Part shown: one piece after another, positions 19,948-32,834 of the stretch
How the letters are laid out: each line of letters starts with the position of its first letter
Position numbering within the stretch: the first letter of the stretch is position 1
Origin: Robertmurraya kyonggiensis
Lineage (GTDB): Bacteria > Bacillota > Bacilli > Bacillales > Cytobacillaceae
Assembly (NCBI RefSeq): GCF_005116465.1
Contig: NZ_SWBM01000010.1
Location: 1 to 64,000 of the forward strand
Length of the DNA stretch: 64,000 nucleotides
Reading direction: 5' to 3'
Notes under the pieces: generated by a model
What the model was told of the DNA's origin: nothing
What the model saw: the letters and a program-made list of their open reading frames with translations, nothing else
Database searches by the model: none
Translations under genes and position numbers: made by a program

Positions 19948-20448
19948 ATGAGCAACGCTATCGATCAAAAGAAATTAATCGTAGACGAAATTGCTGACAA
20001 ACTAAAATCAAGTGTATCAACAGTTGTTGTTGACTACCGTGGTTTAAACGTTGGTGAAGTTACTGAACTTCGTAAACAACTTCGTGAAGCTGGCGTTGAG
20101 TTCAAGGTTTACAAAAACACTTTAACTCGTCGTGCTACAGAAGCTACTGAACTTACAGGATTGAATGAGGTTCTTACTGGACCAAACGCAATCGCGTTCA
20201 GTGCAGAAGATGTTGTTGCACCAGCAAAAATCTTGAGCGATTTTGCTAAAAAGCATGAAGCTCTTGAAATTAAAGCAGGTGTTATCGAAGGAAACATCGC
20301 TTCAGTTGAAGATATTAAAGCTCTTGCGGATCTACCATCTCGCGAAGGTTTACTATCTATGTTACTCAGCGTGCTTCAAGCACCTATCCGCAACCTTGCT
20401 CTTGCTACAAAAGCAGTTGCAGATCAAAAAGAAGAACAAGGCGCGTAA
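19948..20448 (+). CDS. rplJ: 50S ribosomal protein uL10
   Basis: 166 aa stalk anchor; N-terminal domain binds 23S rRNA beside L11, C-terminal helix carries L7/L12 dimers. ATG 19948 ([10 protein letters not shown]) follows AGGAGGTG (19935-19942). An in-frame extension to 19906 would start immediately after the attenuator T-run and lacks an RBS. Confidence 0.96.
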   Translation: MSNAIDQKKLIVDEIADKLKSSVSTVVVDYRGLNVGEVTELRKQLREAGVEFKVYKNTLTRRATEATELTGLNEVLTGPNAIAFSAEDVVAPAKILSDFAKKHEALEIKAGVIEGNIASVEDIKALADLPSREGLLSMLLSVLQAPIRNLALATKAVADQKEEQGA

Positions 20449-20506
20449 GCTAGCATTATCTTCGGTTTATTAAAATAAAACTATTATTCCAAGGAGGAAA
20501 ATAATC

Positions 20507-20869
20507 ATGACTAAAGAACAAATCATTGAAGCAGTTAAAAATATGACTGTTTTAGAATTAAACGACTTAGTAAAAGCTATTGAAGAAGAATTTGGTGTAA
20601 CTGCTGCTGCTCCTGTAGCTGTAGTTGGAGCTGCTGCTGGTGCTGCTGCTGAAGAAAAAACTGATTTTGATGTAATCTTAGCTTCTGCTGGAGATCAAAA
20701 AATCAAAGTTATCAAGGTTGTTCGTGAAATCACAGGTCTTGGACTTAAAGAAGCAAAAGAACTTGTTGATAACACTCCAAAAGCACTTAAAGAAGGAGCT
20801 TCTAAAGAAGAAGCTGAAGAAATCAAAGCTAAGCTTGAAGAAGTTGGCGCTAACGTAGAAGTTAAGTAA
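20507..20869 (+). CDS. rplL: 50S ribosomal protein bL12
   Basis: 120 aa acidic stalk protein recruiting translation GTPases. N-terminal dimerisation helix pair, Ala/Gly hinge (about 36-50, rich in [12 protein letters not shown]), C-terminal globular domain with [21 protein letters not shown]. The strong AAGGAGGAAAAT fits its high stoichiometry. Confidence 0.97.
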   Translation: MTKEQIIEAVKNMTVLELNDLVKAIEEEFGVTAAAPVAVVGAAAGAAAEEKTDFDVILASAGDQKIKVIKVVREITGLGLKEAKELVDNTPKALKEGASKEEAEEIKAKLEEVGANVEVK

Positions 20870-20884
20870 TTTCTGTTTGATATG

Positions 20885-20915
20885 AAAAAGCTCGCTATTA
20901 TGGCGAGCTTTTTTT
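20885..20915 (+). terminator. rplJ-rplL terminator
   Basis: AAAAAGCTCGC and GCGAGCTTTTTTT around a TATTATG loop, ending in seven T, 15 bp after rplL. Confidence 0.9.
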
Positions 20916-20991
20916 GCATTTTGTGTTTGCTTTTTTTATTATTAGATTCAGGGTCATTTGTATGGAGGACCTTAAAGGTTGAGGTGAAAAA

Positions 20992-21597
20992 ATGTCTGAA
21001 CATTACTATTCTCGAGAACAAAAGGTAGAAAGTAATCCAACTTATTGGGATTTTACTTTAAGAAATCACAAACTCAAATTCAAAACCGATAACGGGGTGT
21101 TCTCGAAAAGAGAAGTCGATTTTGGCTCTCGATTATTAGTTGAGACATTCGAGGTACCAGAAGTCGAAGGAGATCTATTGGATGTCGGTTGTGGGTACGG
21201 CCCGATTGGACTTTCGATCGCGAAGGATACAGGCCGTGATGTACATATGGTCGATGTGAATGAACGTGCACTTTCGCTAGCAAAAGAAAATGCTGAGCTC
21301 AATAACATTTCCGATGTTTCTATTTATGAAAGTAATTGTCTCGATCAGGTAAAACATAAAGAGTTTGCTGCGATTTTAACGAATCCTCCAATACGCGCTG
21401 GCAAAAAGGTTGTTCATCAAATTTTTGAACAAAGCTTTTCTTATCTAAAAGATCAAGGGGAGCTTTGGGTTGTCATTCAAAAAAAACAGGGAGCACCTTC
21501 AGCGATCGAGAAAATTACTGAGTTATTTGGCGGTGTAGAGACGGTTGAAAAGAAAAAAGGATATTTTATTTTACGTGCGAAAAAATATTTGACTTGA
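20992..21597 (+). CDS. ybxB: RsmC-like class I methyltransferase (YbxB family)
   Basis: 201 aa SAM-dependent methyltransferase found between rplL and rpoB across Bacillaceae. SAM-binding motif DVGCGYGPIG (about 64-73), and the NPPIR catalytic motif typical of N2-guanine rRNA methylases such as RsmC. The exact substrate is inferred. Its 3' end overlaps the -35 element of the rpoB promoter. Confidence 0.88.
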   Translation: MSEHYYSREQKVESNPTYWDFTLRNHKLKFKTDNGVFSKREVDFGSRLLVETFEVPEVEGDLLDVGCGYGPIGLSIAKDTGRDVHMVDVNERALSLAKENAELNNISDVSIYESNCLDQVKHKEFAAILTNPPIRAGKKVVHQIFEQSFSYLKDQGELWVVIQKKQGAPSAIEKITELFGGVETVEKKKGYFILRAKKYLT

Positions 21598-21623
21598 CAT
21601 TTTCACTATGTTAACATTATACA
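21594..21623 (+). promoter_or_regulatory. rpoBC promoter
   Basis: TTGACA (21594-21599), 18-bp spacer, TATACA (21618-21623), leaving a leader of about 240 nt before rpoB. Confidence 0.75.
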
Positions 21624-21763
21624 ATGCCAACATAATATGATCTGGTCCACATACTAATTCCAACAACATTGTATAAAGTTGGTATGGGTGGGAAAAACTA
21701 ACAAAATAATAGTTCGTAATATGGAAAATGTGGTTTTTGAGAATAAAACCCTTTTTCTTTTTG

Positions 21764-21819
21764 TCTTATAAGACGAGGCCTTTTGGATTGTTTTAGCCAA
21801 TCAAGGCGCCTTTTGTTTT
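21764..21819 (+). promoter_or_regulatory. rpoB leader hairpins, possible attenuator
   Basis: GTCTTATAAGAC (21764-21775) is self-complementary, and GAGGCC...GGATTG (ending 21790) can pair with CAATCAAGG-CGCC (21798-21810) before TTTTGTTTT (21811-21819). The T-tract after a GC-rich stem makes partial termination before rpoB plausible; no matching antiterminator was worked out. Confidence 0.5.
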
Positions 21820-21870
21820 ATGAGACTGGCAATAGATGCACTATAACGCTTGATTTGAGGGGTGAATCAG

Positions 21871-24800
21871 TTGACAGGTCAACTAGTTCAGTATGGACGA
21901 CACCGTAGGCGGAGAAGTTACGCACGAATCAGTGAAGTTTTAGAATTACCAAATCTTATTGAAATCCAAACCTCTTCATATCAATGGTTTCTTGATGAGG
22001 GATTACGTGAAATGTTCCAAGATATTTCACCAATCGAGGACTTCACAGGTAATTTATCACTTGAATTTATTGATTACAGCCTAGGCGAACCAAAATATTC
22101 CGTTGCGGAATCAAAAGAACGAGATGTTACATACTCTGCACCATTACGTGTAAAAGTTCGTCTTGTTAACAAAGAAACTGGTGAAGTGAAAGATCAGGAT
22201 GTCTTCATGGGTGATTTCCCATTAATGACAGAGACTGGTACTTTTGTCATCAATGGCGCAGAGCGCGTTATCGTATCCCAATTAGTACGTTCACCAAGTG
22301 TGTACTATAGCGGAAAACTTGATAAAAACGGCAAGAAGGGCTTTACTGCTACAGTAATACCGAACCGTGGTGCTTGGTTAGAGTACGAAACGGATGTCAA
22401 AGATGTTGTTTACGTCAGAATAGATCGTACAAGGAAGTTACCTGTTACGGTTCTTTTGCGTGCTCTTGGATTTGGTTCTGATCAAGAGATTATTGATTTA
22501 ATCGGTGAAAACGAATATCTTCGTAATACTCTTGAAAAAGACAATACAGAAGGCACTGACAAAGCACTATTAGAAATCTATGAGCGTCTACGCCCAGGTG
22601 AACCACCAACTGTAGAAAACGCGAAAAGCCTCTTGGTTTCAAGATTTTTTGATCCAAAACGTTATGATTTAGCTAATGTAGGTCGATACAAGATCAATAA
22701 AAAGCTTCATATAAAGAATCGCTTGTTTAATCAGCGACTTGCTGAAACGCTAGTGGATCCTGAAACAGGTGAAATTATTGCCGAAAAGGGAGTATTATTA
22801 GATCGTCGTACATTAGATCGTATTCTTCCTCATTTAGAAAAGAATATTGGTTTCCAAACACAAAGCCCAGTTGGTGGCGTAGTGGAAAATGATGTTCTTT
22901 TACAATCCATTAAAATTTACGCTCCAAATGATGATGGTGAAAAAGCTATTAACGTCATCGGAAATGCATATGTAGAAGAGGCAGTTAAAAACATTTCACC
23001 AGCTGACATCATTGCGTCTATTAGTTATTTCTTCAACTTACTACATGGTGTTGGAGATACAGATGACATCGACCATTTAGGTAACCGTCGTTTACGTTCT
23101 GTTGGTGAGCTGTTGCAAAACCAATTCCGTATCGGTCTTTCTAGAATGGAACGTGTTGTTCGTGAAAGAATGTCGATCCAAGACACGAATACAATTACGC
23201 CTCAACAGCTAATTAACATTCGTCCTGTGATCGCGTCTATTAAAGAGTTCTTCGGAAGCTCGCAATTATCTCAGTTCATGGATCAAACGAATCCTTTAGC
23301 AGAATTAACGCATAAGCGCCGTCTTTCAGCCTTAGGGCCTGGTGGTTTAACGCGTGAACGTGCGGGGATGGAGGTACGTGACGTACACTATTCTCACTAT
23401 GGACGTATGTGTCCAATCGAGACTCCTGAAGGTCCAAACATTGGATTGATTAACTCATTATCTTCTTATGCAAAAGTAAATCGATTTGGATTTATTGAAA
23501 CTCCATACCGTCGTGTTGACCCTGAAACAGGGAAAGTAACAAACACAATAGATTATTTAACTGCTGACGAAGAAGATAACTATGTTGTAGCCCAAGCGAA
23601 TGCTCGCTTAGGTGACGATGGTTCATTCTTAGATGATCAAATCATCTCTCGTTTCAGAGGGGAAAACACAGTTGTTAACAGAGAACGTATTGACTATATG
23701 GACGTATCTCCAAAGCAGGTTGTATCTGCTGCGACAGCATGTATCCCGTTCTTAGAAAACGATGACTCCAACCGTGCCCTAATGGGTGCAAACATGCAGC
23801 GACAAGCTGTTCCATTAATGCAACCAGAAGCTCCAAGAGTAGGAACAGGTATGGAATATGTATCTGGTAAAGACTCTGGTGCAGCTGTAATCTGTAAGCA
23901 TGAAGGAATCGTGGAACACGTTGAAGCGCGTGAAATTTGGGTGCGTCGTGTAGCTGAAGTGGACGGTAAAGAAGTAAAAGGTGATCTGGATAAATACAAG
24001 CTGTTGAAATTTGTCCGTTCTAACCAAGGTACTTGTTATAACCAACGTCCGATCGTTGCAACAGGTGACCGTGTTACAAAAGGAGAAATCCTTGCAGACG
24101 GTCCATCTATGGAACTAGGAGAGCTTGCTCTTGGACGTAACGTACTAGTTGCCTTCATGACATGGGATGGTTACAACTATGAGGATGCCATCATCATGAG
24201 TGAACGACTTGTAAAAGATGATGTTTATACTTCTATTCATATTGAAGAATATGAATCAGAGTCTCGTGATACAAAATTAGGACCAGAAGAGATCACTCGT
24301 GACATTCCGAACGTTGGGGAAGATGCGCTTAGAAATCTTGATGAGCGTGGAATTATTCGCATCGGTGCGGAAGTAAAAGACGGGGACTTACTGGTTGGTA
24401 AGGTTACACCTAAAGGGGTAACTGAGTTAACAGCTGAAGAGCGTCTTTTACATGCAATCTTTGGTGAAAAAGCTCGTGAAGTACGTGATACATCTCTACG
24501 TGTTCCACATGGTGGTGGCGGTATCGTTCACGATGTTAAAGTCTTTAACCGTGAAGATGGAGATGAACTTCCTCCAGGTGTAAATCAGCTTGTTCGTGTT
24601 TATATCGTTCAAAAACGTAAAATTCACGAAGGTGATAAGATGGCTGGACGTCACGGTAACAAAGGGGTTATCTCTCGTCTATTACCGGAAGAAGATATGC
24701 CTTATTTACCTGATGGTACACCAGTTGATATCATGTTAAACCCACTAGGGGTTCCTTCTCGTATGAACATCGGTCAGGTGTTAGAGCTTCATTTAGGTAT

Positions 24801-25428
24801 GGCAGCTAGAGCACTAGGCATTCATGTTGCATCACCAGTATTTGACGGTGCGCGTGAGGAAGATGTTTGGGGAACAATTGAAGAAGCTGGAATGGCACGT
24901 GATGCGAAAACGGTTCTATATGATGGACGTTCAGGCGAACCATTCGATAACCGTGTATCTGTTGGGGTCATGTACATGATCAAGCTTGCGCACATGGTTG
25001 ACGATAAACTCCATGCACGTTCTACAGGTCCTTACTCACTTGTAACGCAGCAACCACTTGGTGGTAAAGCGCAGTTCGGTGGTCAGCGATTTGGTGAGAT
25101 GGAGGTTTGGGCATTAGAAGCTTACGGTGCGGCATATACACTTCAAGAAATCTTGACTGTAAAGTCGGATGACGTTGTTGGACGTGTGAAAACATATGAA
25201 GCGATCGTTAAAGGTGAAAATGTTCCTGAACCAGGTGTTCCTGAATCATTCCGCGTATTAATGAAAGAACTTCAGAGCTTAGGTATGGATGTTAAAATCC
25301 TGTCTGGCGATGAAAAAGAAATCGAAATGCGCGACTTAGAGGATGATGAAGAACAACAAGCAGAATCCTTAACAGTTGCTCCAATCCAAGAAGAATTTGA
25401 ATCTGAAATTGTCGGTTCAAAAGAATAA
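21871..25428 (+). CDS. rpoB: RpoB, RNA polymerase beta subunit
   Basis: 1185 aa from TTG 21871 ([20 protein letters not shown]), which has GAGGGGTG 7-8 nt upstream and equals the B. subtilis start. The rifampicin region [20 protein letters not shown] shows the usual sensitive residues, and the active-site lobe [20 protein letters not shown] is complete. The acidic, variable C-terminal tail is typical of Bacillus. Co-transcribed with rpoC. Confidence 0.98.
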   Translation: MTGQLVQYGRHRRRRSYARISEVLELPNLIEIQTSSYQWFLDEGLREMFQDISPIEDFTGNLSLEFIDYSLGEPKYSVAESKERDVTYSAPLRVKVRLVNKETGEVKDQDVFMGDFPLMTETGTFVINGAERVIVSQLVRSPSVYYSGKLDKNGKKGFTATVIPNRGAWLEYETDVKDVVYVRIDRTRKLPVTVLLRALGFGSDQEIIDLIGENEYLRNTLEKDNTEGTDKALLEIYERLRPGEPPTVENAKSLLVSRFFDPKRYDLANVGRYKINKKLHIKNRLFNQRLAETLVDPETGEIIAEKGVLLDRRTLDRILPHLEKNIGFQTQSPVGGVVENDVLLQSIKIYAPNDDGEKAINVIGNAYVEEAVKNISPADIIASISYFFNLLHGVGDTDDIDHLGNRRLRSVGELLQNQFRIGLSRMERVVRERMSIQDTNTITPQQLINIRPVIASIKEFFGSSQLSQFMDQTNPLAELTHKRRLSALGPGGLTRERAGMEVRDVHYSHYGRMCPIETPEGPNIGLINSLSSYAKVNRFGFIETPYRRVDPETGKVTNTIDYLTADEEDNYVVAQANARLGDDGSFLDDQIISRFRGENTVVNRERIDYMDVSPKQVVSAATACIPFLENDDSNRALMGANMQRQAVPLMQPEAPRVGTGMEYVSGKDSGAAVICKHEGIVEHVEAREIWVRRVAEVDGKEVKGDLDKYKLLKFVRSNQGTCYNQRPIVATGDRVTKGEILADGPSMELGELALGRNVLVAFMTWDGYNYEDAIIMSERLVKDDVYTSIHIEEYESESRDTKLGPEEITRDIPNVGEDALRNLDERGIIRIGAEVKDGDLLVGKVTPKGVTELTAEERLLHAIFGEKAREVRDTSLRVPHGGGGIVHDVKVFNREDGDELPPGVNQLVRVYIVQKRKIHEGDKMAGRHGNKGVISRLLPEEDMPYLPDGTPVDIMLNPLGVPSRMNIGQVLELHLGMAARALGIHVASPVFDGAREEDVWGTIEEAGMARDAKTVLYDGRSGEPFDNRVSVGVMYMIKLAHMVDDKLHARSTGPYSLVTQQPLGGKAQFGGQRFGEMEVWALEAYGAAYTLQEILTVKSDDVVGRVKTYEAIVKGENVPEPGVPESFRVLMKELQSLGMDVKILSGDEKEIEMRDLEDDEEQQAESLTVAPIQEEFESEIVGSKE

Positions 25429-25449
25429 ATAAATTGTACGTGAAATAAT

Positions 25450-25496
25450 ACTACGCCATTTTCTCATTCCATCTTTGGGAGTGGGAAAATGGTAGT
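25450..25496 (+). other. rpoB-rpoC intergenic hairpin
   Basis: ACTAC, CCATTTTC and following bases pair with GAAAATGG and GTAGT across a short ATCTTT loop, giving a stem of about 18 pairs with few mismatches and no T-tract. It looks like an RNA processing or stabilising element rather than a terminator. Confidence 0.55.
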
Positions 25497-25543
25497 TAAG
25501 GCTATAAGGGTAAAACCTGTAGATTATGAGGGAGGTAGGCCCC

Positions 25544-28500
25544 TTGCTAGATGTCAATAATTTTGAGTATATGAAAATTGGTCTTGCTTCACCCGATAAA
25601 ATTCGTTCATGGTCTTTCGGAGAAGTAAAGAAGCCAGAAACAATCAACTATCGTACCTTAAAGCCAGAGAAGGACGGACTATTTTGTGAGCGTATCTTTG
25701 GACCACAGAAAGACTGGGAATGTCACTGTGGAAAATATAAGCGTGTCCGTTATAAAGGTGTAGTCTGTGATCGCTGTGGTGTAGAAGTAACTCGTGCAAA
25801 AGTTCGTCGTGAACGCATGGGTCATATCGAATTAGCAGCTCCTGTTTCTCACATTTGGTATTTCAAAGGAATTCCAAGCAGAATGGGCTTAATTCTAGAT
25901 ATGTCACCTCGTGCTTTAGAAGAAGTTATCTATTTTGCTTCTTATGTTGTAACAGAGCCAGGCGATACGCCACTAGAAAAGAAACAGCTTTTATCCGAAA
26001 AAGAATATCGTGCTTATCGTGATAAGTACGGCAACAAATTCCAAGCTTCTATGGGTGCGGAATCCATTAAAAAGCTTCTATCTGATATCGATTTAGATAA
26101 AGAAGTAGATGCTTTAAAAGAAGAATTAAAAACTGCTCAAGGTCAGCGCCGTACAAGAGCAATCAAACGCCTTGAAGTACTAGAAGCATTCCGTAATTCT
26201 GGAAACGAACCATCTTGGATGATCCTAGATGTTCTACCAGTAATTCCACCGGAACTTCGCCCAATGGTGCAATTAGATGGTGGTCGTTTTGCGACTTCTG
26301 ACTTAAACGATTTATATCGTCGCGTCATTAACCGTAACAACCGTCTAAAGCGTCTATTAGATTTAGGTGCTCCAAGTATTATTGTTCAAAACGAAAAGCG
26401 TATGCTACAGGAAGCTGTAGATGCTCTAATCGATAATGGTCGTCGTGGTCGTCCTGTTACAGGACCAGGTAACCGTCCATTGAAATCTCTTTCTCATATG
26501 CTTAAAGGGAAGCAAGGACGTTTCCGTCAAAACCTACTAGGTAAGCGTGTTGACTACTCTGGTCGTTCCGTTATCGTCGTAGGTCCAAACCTTAAGATGT
26601 ACCAATGCGGTCTGCCTAAGGAAATGGCGATTGAATTATTCAAGCCTTTCGTAATGAAGGAGCTTGTTGAAAAGGGCTTAGCTCATAATATAAAATCTGC
26701 AAAGCGTAAAATTGAGCGCTTATCTCCTGAAATTTGGGATGTGCTTGAAGACGTTATTAAGGAGCATCCGGTTCTGTTAAACCGTGCCCCAACTCTACAC
26801 ATACTTGGAATTCAAGCATTTGAACCAACTCTTGTAGAAGGTCGTGCAATTCGCTTGCATCCACTTGTTTGTACAGCTTACAACGCCGACTTTGACGGTG
26901 ACCAAATGGCGGTACACGTACCATTATCTGCAGAAGCACAAGCTGAAGCTAGACTTCTAATGCTTGCTGCTCAAAACATTCTAAACCCTAAAGATGGAAA
27001 ACCTGTTGTTACGCCATCTCAGGATATGGTATTAGGTAACTACTACCTGACTTTAGAACGTAAAGATGCTGTTGGAGAAGGTATGATCTTCAAGGATACG
27101 AATGAAGCATTGATTGCTTACCAAAATGGCTATGTTCATTTACACACTCGTATCGCGGTTCATGCAGGTTCTTTAAACAACGAAACGTTCACAGAAGAAC
27201 AAAACAACATGTTGTTAGTTACAACTGTTGGTAAGCTTGTTTTCAATGAAATTTTACCGAAATCTTTCCCTTATATTAACGAACCGACAAAGGAAAATCT
27301 TGAAGAAGAAACACCAAAGAAATACTTTGTTGAAAAAGGTGCGGATATTAAGGAATTGATTAAGAGTCTACCAATCGTAGACCCATTCAAGAAAAAGATT
27401 CTTGGAAATATCATTGCGGAAGTATTCAAACGCTTCAAGATTACTGAAACATCAAAAATGCTTGATCGCATGAAGAATCTTGGATTCAGATACTCCACTA
27501 AAGCAGGTATTACTGTTGGTGTGGCAGATATCGTTGTTTTAAAAGAAAAGAAAGAAATTATCGATGAAGCACAAATTAAGGTAGATAACGTCCTGAAGCA
27601 ATTCAGACGTGGTTTAATCACAGAAGAAGAGCGTTATGACCGTGTTATTTCTATCTGGAGTGCTGCAAAGGATAATATTCAAGCAAAACTAATGAAGTCT
27701 TTAGAGAAAACGAACCCGATCTTCATGATGAGTGATTCTGGTGCCCGTGGTAACGCATCGAACTTCACGCAGCTTGCGGGTATGCGTGGATTGATGGCCA
27801 ACCCGGCTGGTCGTATCATCGAATTACCGATCATCTCAAGTTTCCGTGAAGGATTAACAGTATTAGAATACTTTATTTCTACTCACGGAGCGCGTAAAGG
27901 TCTTGCCGATACAGCTCTTAAAACAGCTGACTCAGGTTACCTAACTCGTCGTCTTGTAGACGTGGCACAGGATGTTATCGTTCGTGATGATGACTGTGGA
28001 ACTGATCGTGGTCTATTAGTAGCAGCTCTAAGAGATGGAACTGAAATAATTGAAGCTCTAGATGAGCGTTTAATCGGTCGTTATGCAAGAAGAGCGATTA
28101 AGCACCCCGAAACAAAACAAGTTATGGTACCTGAAAATGGCTTGATTACAGAAGATTTAGCTACTGAGATTGTCGAAGCAGGTGTCGAGGAAGTTTGGAT
28201 TCGCTCCGCATTTACTTGTAACACTCGTCATGGTGTATGTAAAAAATGTTACGGTCGTAACCTTGCAACTGGTCAAGAAGTTGAAGTGGGAGAAGCAGTT
28301 GGTATTATCGCTGCCCAATCAATTGGTGAGCCAGGAACACAGTTAACGATGCGTACATTCCATACAGGTGGGGTTGCCGGAGACGATATTACACAAGGTC
28401 TTCCACGTATCCAGGAGATTTTCGAAGCGCGTAATCCGAAAGGTCAAGCGGTTATTTCAGAACTTGATGGTGTTGTTGTTGGCATTAACGAAGGTCGTGA

Positions 28501-29143
28501 TCGTCAACATGAAATCATCGTTCAAGGAGAAATCGAATCTCGCACATATACAGCGCCTTATACAGCTCGTCTAAAAGTCGCAATCAATGACCAAGTTGTT
28601 ATCGGTCAAGAATTGACAGAGGGTTCCATCGATCCGAAGGAATTAATCAAAGTCAAAGACGTGACGTCTGTACAAGAGTACTTGCTTAAAGAGGTTCAAA
28701 AGGTATACCGTATGCAAGGGGTAGAAATTGGGGATAAGCACGTAGAAGTAATGGTTCGCCAAATGCTTCGTAAAATCCGTGTAGTAGATGCTGGAGAAAC
28801 TGAAGTTTTACCAGGTTCACTGCTTGATATCCACCAATTCACTGATGCAAACGAAAAAGCCTTACTTGAAGGTAAATTACCAGCAACGGGTCGCCCAGTG
28901 TTACTAGGGATTACGAAAGCATCTCTTGAAACAGATTCCTTCTTATCTGCAGCATCATTCCAAGAAACAACAAGAGTTCTTACTGATGCAGCAATTAAAG
29001 GAAAACGCGATGAGTTACTTGGACTTAAAGAAAATGTTATTATCGGTAAACTTGTACCAGCAGGTACTGGTATGCAACGTTACCGTAAAGCAGAACCTGT
29101 TGCAGCAGTTGAAGAAACAGAAGATGTTGTAACAGTTGAGTAA
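25544..29143 (+). CDS. rpoC: RpoC, RNA polymerase beta' subunit
   Basis: 1199 aa. Zinc ribbon [20 protein letters not shown] near 60-78, catalytic metal loop [12 protein letters not shown] near 450, the trigger-loop region before [11 protein letters not shown], and a second Zn site with [16 protein letters not shown] 25544 ([10 protein letters not shown]) follows GAGGGAGGT and matches B. subtilis; an ATG at 25526 would lie before the RBS. Confidence 0.98.
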   Translation: MLDVNNFEYMKIGLASPDKIRSWSFGEVKKPETINYRTLKPEKDGLFCERIFGPQKDWECHCGKYKRVRYKGVVCDRCGVEVTRAKVRRERMGHIELAAPVSHIWYFKGIPSRMGLILDMSPRALEEVIYFASYVVTEPGDTPLEKKQLLSEKEYRAYRDKYGNKFQASMGAESIKKLLSDIDLDKEVDALKEELKTAQGQRRTRAIKRLEVLEAFRNSGNEPSWMILDVLPVIPPELRPMVQLDGGRFATSDLNDLYRRVINRNNRLKRLLDLGAPSIIVQNEKRMLQEAVDALIDNGRRGRPVTGPGNRPLKSLSHMLKGKQGRFRQNLLGKRVDYSGRSVIVVGPNLKMYQCGLPKEMAIELFKPFVMKELVEKGLAHNIKSAKRKIERLSPEIWDVLEDVIKEHPVLLNRAPTLHILGIQAFEPTLVEGRAIRLHPLVCTAYNADFDGDQMAVHVPLSAEAQAEARLLMLAAQNILNPKDGKPVVTPSQDMVLGNYYLTLERKDAVGEGMIFKDTNEALIAYQNGYVHLHTRIAVHAGSLNNETFTEEQNNMLLVTTVGKLVFNEILPKSFPYINEPTKENLEEETPKKYFVEKGADIKELIKSLPIVDPFKKKILGNIIAEVFKRFKITETSKMLDRMKNLGFRYSTKAGITVGVADIVVLKEKKEIIDEAQIKVDNVLKQFRRGLITEEERYDRVISIWSAAKDNIQAKLMKSLEKTNPIFMMSDSGARGNASNFTQLAGMRGLMANPAGRIIELPIISSFREGLTVLEYFISTHGARKGLADTALKTADSGYLTRRLVDVAQDVIVRDDDCGTDRGLLVAALRDGTEIIEALDERLIGRYARRAIKHPETKQVMVPENGLITEDLATEIVEAGVEEVWIRSAFTCNTRHGVCKKCYGRNLATGQEVEVGEAVGIIAAQSIGEPGTQLTMRTFHTGGVAGDDITQGLPRIQEIFEARNPKGQAVISELDGVVVGINEGRDRQHEIIVQGEIESRTYTAPYTARLKVAINDQVVIGQELTEGSIDPKELIKVKDVTSVQEYLLKEVQKVYRMQGVEIGDKHVEVMVRQMLRKIRVVDAGETEVLPGSLLDIHQFTDANEKALLEGKLPATGRPVLLGITKASLETDSFLSAASFQETTRVLTDAAIKGKRDELLGLKENVIIGKLVPAGTGMQRYRKAEPVAAVEETEDVVTVE

Positions 29144-29155
29144 ATTATCGAATAC

Positions 29156-29189
29156 AATGTGGTACTTGTCGTTTGACAAGTACCACATT
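29156..29189 (+). terminator. rpoBC terminator-like hairpin
   Basis: A perfect 15-bp stem (AATGTGGTACTTGTC with GACAAGTACCACATT), GTTT loop. Only a few T follow (TATTCTG), so termination may be factor-aided or partial. Confidence 0.7.
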
Positions 29190-29217
29190 TATTCTGATAA
29201 ATTATCTATAATTGATG

Positions 29218-29246
29218 TTGACATTGAATATCTATGATGTTAATAT
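29218..29246 (+). promoter_or_regulatory. ybxF-rpsL operon promoter
   Basis: TTGACA (29218-29223), 17 bp, TAATAT (29241-29246): a strong sigma-A promoter serving ybxF and probably rpsL, rpsG and fusA. Confidence 0.85.
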
Positions 29247-29289
29247 AACAAAGGTGCTCCTATTACCTGTTACTTTGGAGGATGTAAAA

Positions 29290-29538
29290 TTGTCTTATGA
29301 AAAAGTAATGCAGGCCAAAAATTTTATAGTAGGAACAAAGCAAACGGTCAAAGCTTTACGGGATGGAAACGTAAAGGAAGTATTAGTGGCTATGGATGCT
29401 GCTCCAATGGTAACAGCCAAAGTCATCGATACAGCTGAAGAACTGAACATTCCGATCACCTATGTGGATTCAATGAAATCCTTAGGGAAAGCATGCTCCA
29501 TAGAGGTCGGTGCCGCAACCGTTGCATTAACCCATTAA
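29290..29538 (+). CDS. ybxF: L7Ae-family kink-turn RNA-binding protein
   Basis: 82 aa L7Ae/L30e/YlxQ-fold protein (also called RplGB) that binds RNA kink-turns in vitro. Motifs [20 protein letters not shown] and [18 protein letters not shown] are typical. TTG 29290 is preferred because GGAGGATG (29277-29284) precedes it and the length equals the B. subtilis protein; earlier in-frame ATGs lack an RBS and overlap the promoter. Confidence 0.9.
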   Translation: MSYEKVMQAKNFIVGTKQTVKALRDGNVKEVLVAMDAAPMVTAKVIDTAEELNIPITYVDSMKSLGKACSIEVGAATVALTH

Positions 29539-29640
29539 AAACTGTTTTTGTAGAGTGATCTGCAAGGACTTTGTTTTTTGCTTCAAAATGAACCACCTGG
29601 ATGTGTGGGCTTAACGAAAAAGTGAAGGGAGGAAACATAA

Positions 29641-30063
<423 letters not shown>

Positions 30064-30080
30064 TCAAATAGAAATTATAA

Positions 30081-30575
<495 letters not shown>

Positions 30576-30638
30576 AATTTACTTTTACTATTATAAAAAC
30601 AAACTAAAAAACACTCATATGAGAAAGGAGAAATACCA

Positions 30639-32717
30639 ATGGCAAGAGAGTTCTCCTTAGCAAATACAAGAAACATCGGTATCATGGCTCACATTGATGC
30701 TGGTAAAACAACAACAACTGAGCGCGTACTTTATTACACTGGTAAGATTCATAAAATCGGTGAAACACATGAAGGTGCGTCTCAGATGGACTGGATGGAA
30801 CAGGAACAAGAACGTGGTATTACAATTACATCTGCAGCCACAACTGCACAATGGAAAGGTCACCGCGTTAACATCATCGATACACCAGGACACGTAGACT
30901 TCACAGTTGAAGTTGAACGTTCCCTACGTGTATTAGATGGTGCAGTTGCTGTACTTGATGCACAGTCTGGTGTTGAGCCTCAAACTGAAACAGTTTGGCG
31001 CCAAGCAACAACATACGGCGTACCGCGTGTTGTATTTGTAAACAAGATGGACAAAATTGGTGCTGATTTCAAGTATTCAATCAAAACGATTCATGATCGC
31101 TTACAAGCAAATGCTGCAGCAATTCAACTTCCAATTGGAGCTGAAGATCAATTCTCAGCTATCATTGACTTAGTTGAAATGAACGCAACATTCTACGGTA
31201 ACGACCTTGGAACTGACATTGAGGTACGTGAAATTCCTGAAGAGTACCAAGCTGAAGCAGAAGAATACCGTGAGAAATTAATCGAAGCGGTATCTGAATT
31301 TGACGAAGAGTTAATGGAAAAATACCTTGGTGGTGAAGAAATCACTGCTGAAGACCTGAAAGCAGCAATTCGTAAAGGTACTGTTAACGTTGAATTCTAC
31401 CCTGTTATCTGTGGTTCTGCATTCAAAAACAAAGGTGTTCAAAAAATGCTTGACGCTGTTATTGACTACCTACCATCTCCACTAGATGTTCCTGCTATTA
31501 AAGGAACACTTCCAGATAGTGATGAAGTAGTTGAACGTCATTCAAGTGATGAAGAGCCGTTCTCAGCTCTAGCGTTCAAAGTTATGACTGACCCTTATGT
31601 TGGTAAATTAACATTCTTCCGTGTGTACTCTGGTACACTAAGCTCAGGTTCGTACGTTCAAAACTCTACTAAAGGTAAGCGTGAGCGTGTAGGACGTATC
31701 CTACAAATGCATGCTAACAGCCGTGAAGAGATTTCAATGGTATACGCAGGGGATATCGCTGCTGCTGTAGGTCTTAAAGATACTACAACTGGTGATACAC
31801 TATGTGATGAAAAGAGCCTAGTTATCCTTGAGTCTATGGAATTCCCAGAGCCAGTTATTCAATTATCTATCGAGCCTAAGTCTAAGGCTGACCAAGATAA
31901 AATGACTACTGCTCTACAAAAGCTACAAGAAGAAGATCCTACATTCCGTGCGCATACTGACCAGGAGACTGGACAGGTTATCATCGCAGGTATGGGTGAA
32001 CTTCACTTAGATATTCTAGTAGACCGTATGCGCCGTGAATTCAAAGTAGAAGCTAATGTTGGTGCTCCTCAGGTTGCTTACCGCGAAACAATCCGTTCTT
32101 CTGCATCTGTAGAAGGAAAGTTTGCTCGCCAATCTGGTGGACGTGGACAATTCGGACACGTTTGGATTGAATTCTCTCCAAACGAAGAAGGAAAAGGCTT
32201 CGAATTCGAAAACGGTATCGTCGGTGGGGTTGTTCCTCGTGAATACATTCCTGCTGTTCAAGCTGGTCTTGTTGAATCACTTGACAGAGGTCTTCTTGCA
32301 GGATACCCAGTAGTAGATATCAAAGCTCGTCTATTTGACGGTTCTTACCATGATGTCGACTCTTCTGAAATGGCGTTCAAAATTGCCGCTTCTATGGCTC
32401 TTAAAAACGCAGCTTCTAAATGTAACCCAGTTATTTTAGAACCAATGATGAGAGTTGAAGTTATCATCCCTGAAGAATACATGGGTGATATCATGGGTAA
32501 CATCACTTCCCGTCGTGGACGTGTAGAAGGTATGGAAGCTCGTGGTAATGCACAAGTTGTCCGTGCGATGGTTCCTCTTTCTGAAATGTTTGGTTATGCT
32601 ACAACTTTACGTTCTAGCACTCAAGGTCGCGGTGTGTTCTCAATGCACTTTGACCACTATGAAGAAGTACCAAAATCAATTTCAGAAGAAATCATTAAGA
32701 AAAATAAAGGTGAATAA
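30639..32717 (+). CDS. fusA: Elongation factor G
   Basis: 692 aa translocation GTPase. G1 [13 protein letters not shown] (17-29), switch [12 protein letters not shown]4 NKMDK; domains II-V complete through [27 protein letters not shown]. Standard str operon position. Confidence 0.98.
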   Translation: MAREFSLANTRNIGIMAHIDAGKTTTTERVLYYTGKIHKIGETHEGASQMDWMEQEQERGITITSAATTAQWKGHRVNIIDTPGHVDFTVEVERSLRVLDGAVAVLDAQSGVEPQTETVWRQATTYGVPRVVFVNKMDKIGADFKYSIKTIHDRLQANAAAIQLPIGAEDQFSAIIDLVEMNATFYGNDLGTDIEVREIPEEYQAEAEEYREKLIEAVSEFDEELMEKYLGGEEITAEDLKAAIRKGTVNVEFYPVICGSAFKNKGVQKMLDAVIDYLPSPLDVPAIKGTLPDSDEVVERHSSDEEPFSALAFKVMTDPYVGKLTFFRVYSGTLSSGSYVQNSTKGKRERVGRILQMHANSREEISMVYAGDIAAAVGLKDTTTGDTLCDEKSLVILESMEFPEPVIQLSIEPKSKADQDKMTTALQKLQEEDPTFRAHTDQETGQVIIAGMGELHLDILVDRMRREFKVEANVGAPQVAYRETIRSSASVEGKFARQSGGRGQFGHVWIEFSPNEEGKGFEFENGIVGGVVPREYIPAVQAGLVESLDRGLLAGYPVVDIKARLFDGSYHDVDSSEMAFKIAASMALKNAASKCNPVILEPMMRVEVIIPEEYMGDIMGNITSRRGRVEGMEARGNAQVVRAMVPLSEMFGYATTLRSSTQGRGVFSMHFDHYEEVPKSISEEIIKKNKGE

Positions 32718-32762
32718 TTGATTTTCACCAATATATAAAGTATAACTACTTATGTAAGAGTG

Positions 32763-32788
32763 GTAAGAAAAGGATCTCCTTTTCTTAC
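32763..32788. other. fusA-tuf intergenic hairpin
   Basis: GTAAGAAAAGGA-TC-TCCTTTTCTTAC is a 26-bp near-perfect palindrome in the 117-bp gap between fusA and tuf. There is no T-tract; it could protect or process mRNA ends and let tuf be expressed differently from fusA. Confidence 0.55.
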
Positions 32789-32834
32789 TACATCCATATA
32801 CTTAACTTTTTTATATTAAAGGAGGATTTCCAAA

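Noticed and set aside
23398-23800. Possible rifampicin-resistance change in rpoB
   Set aside because: The whole rifampicin-binding segment has the residues of sensitive Bacillus enzymes.
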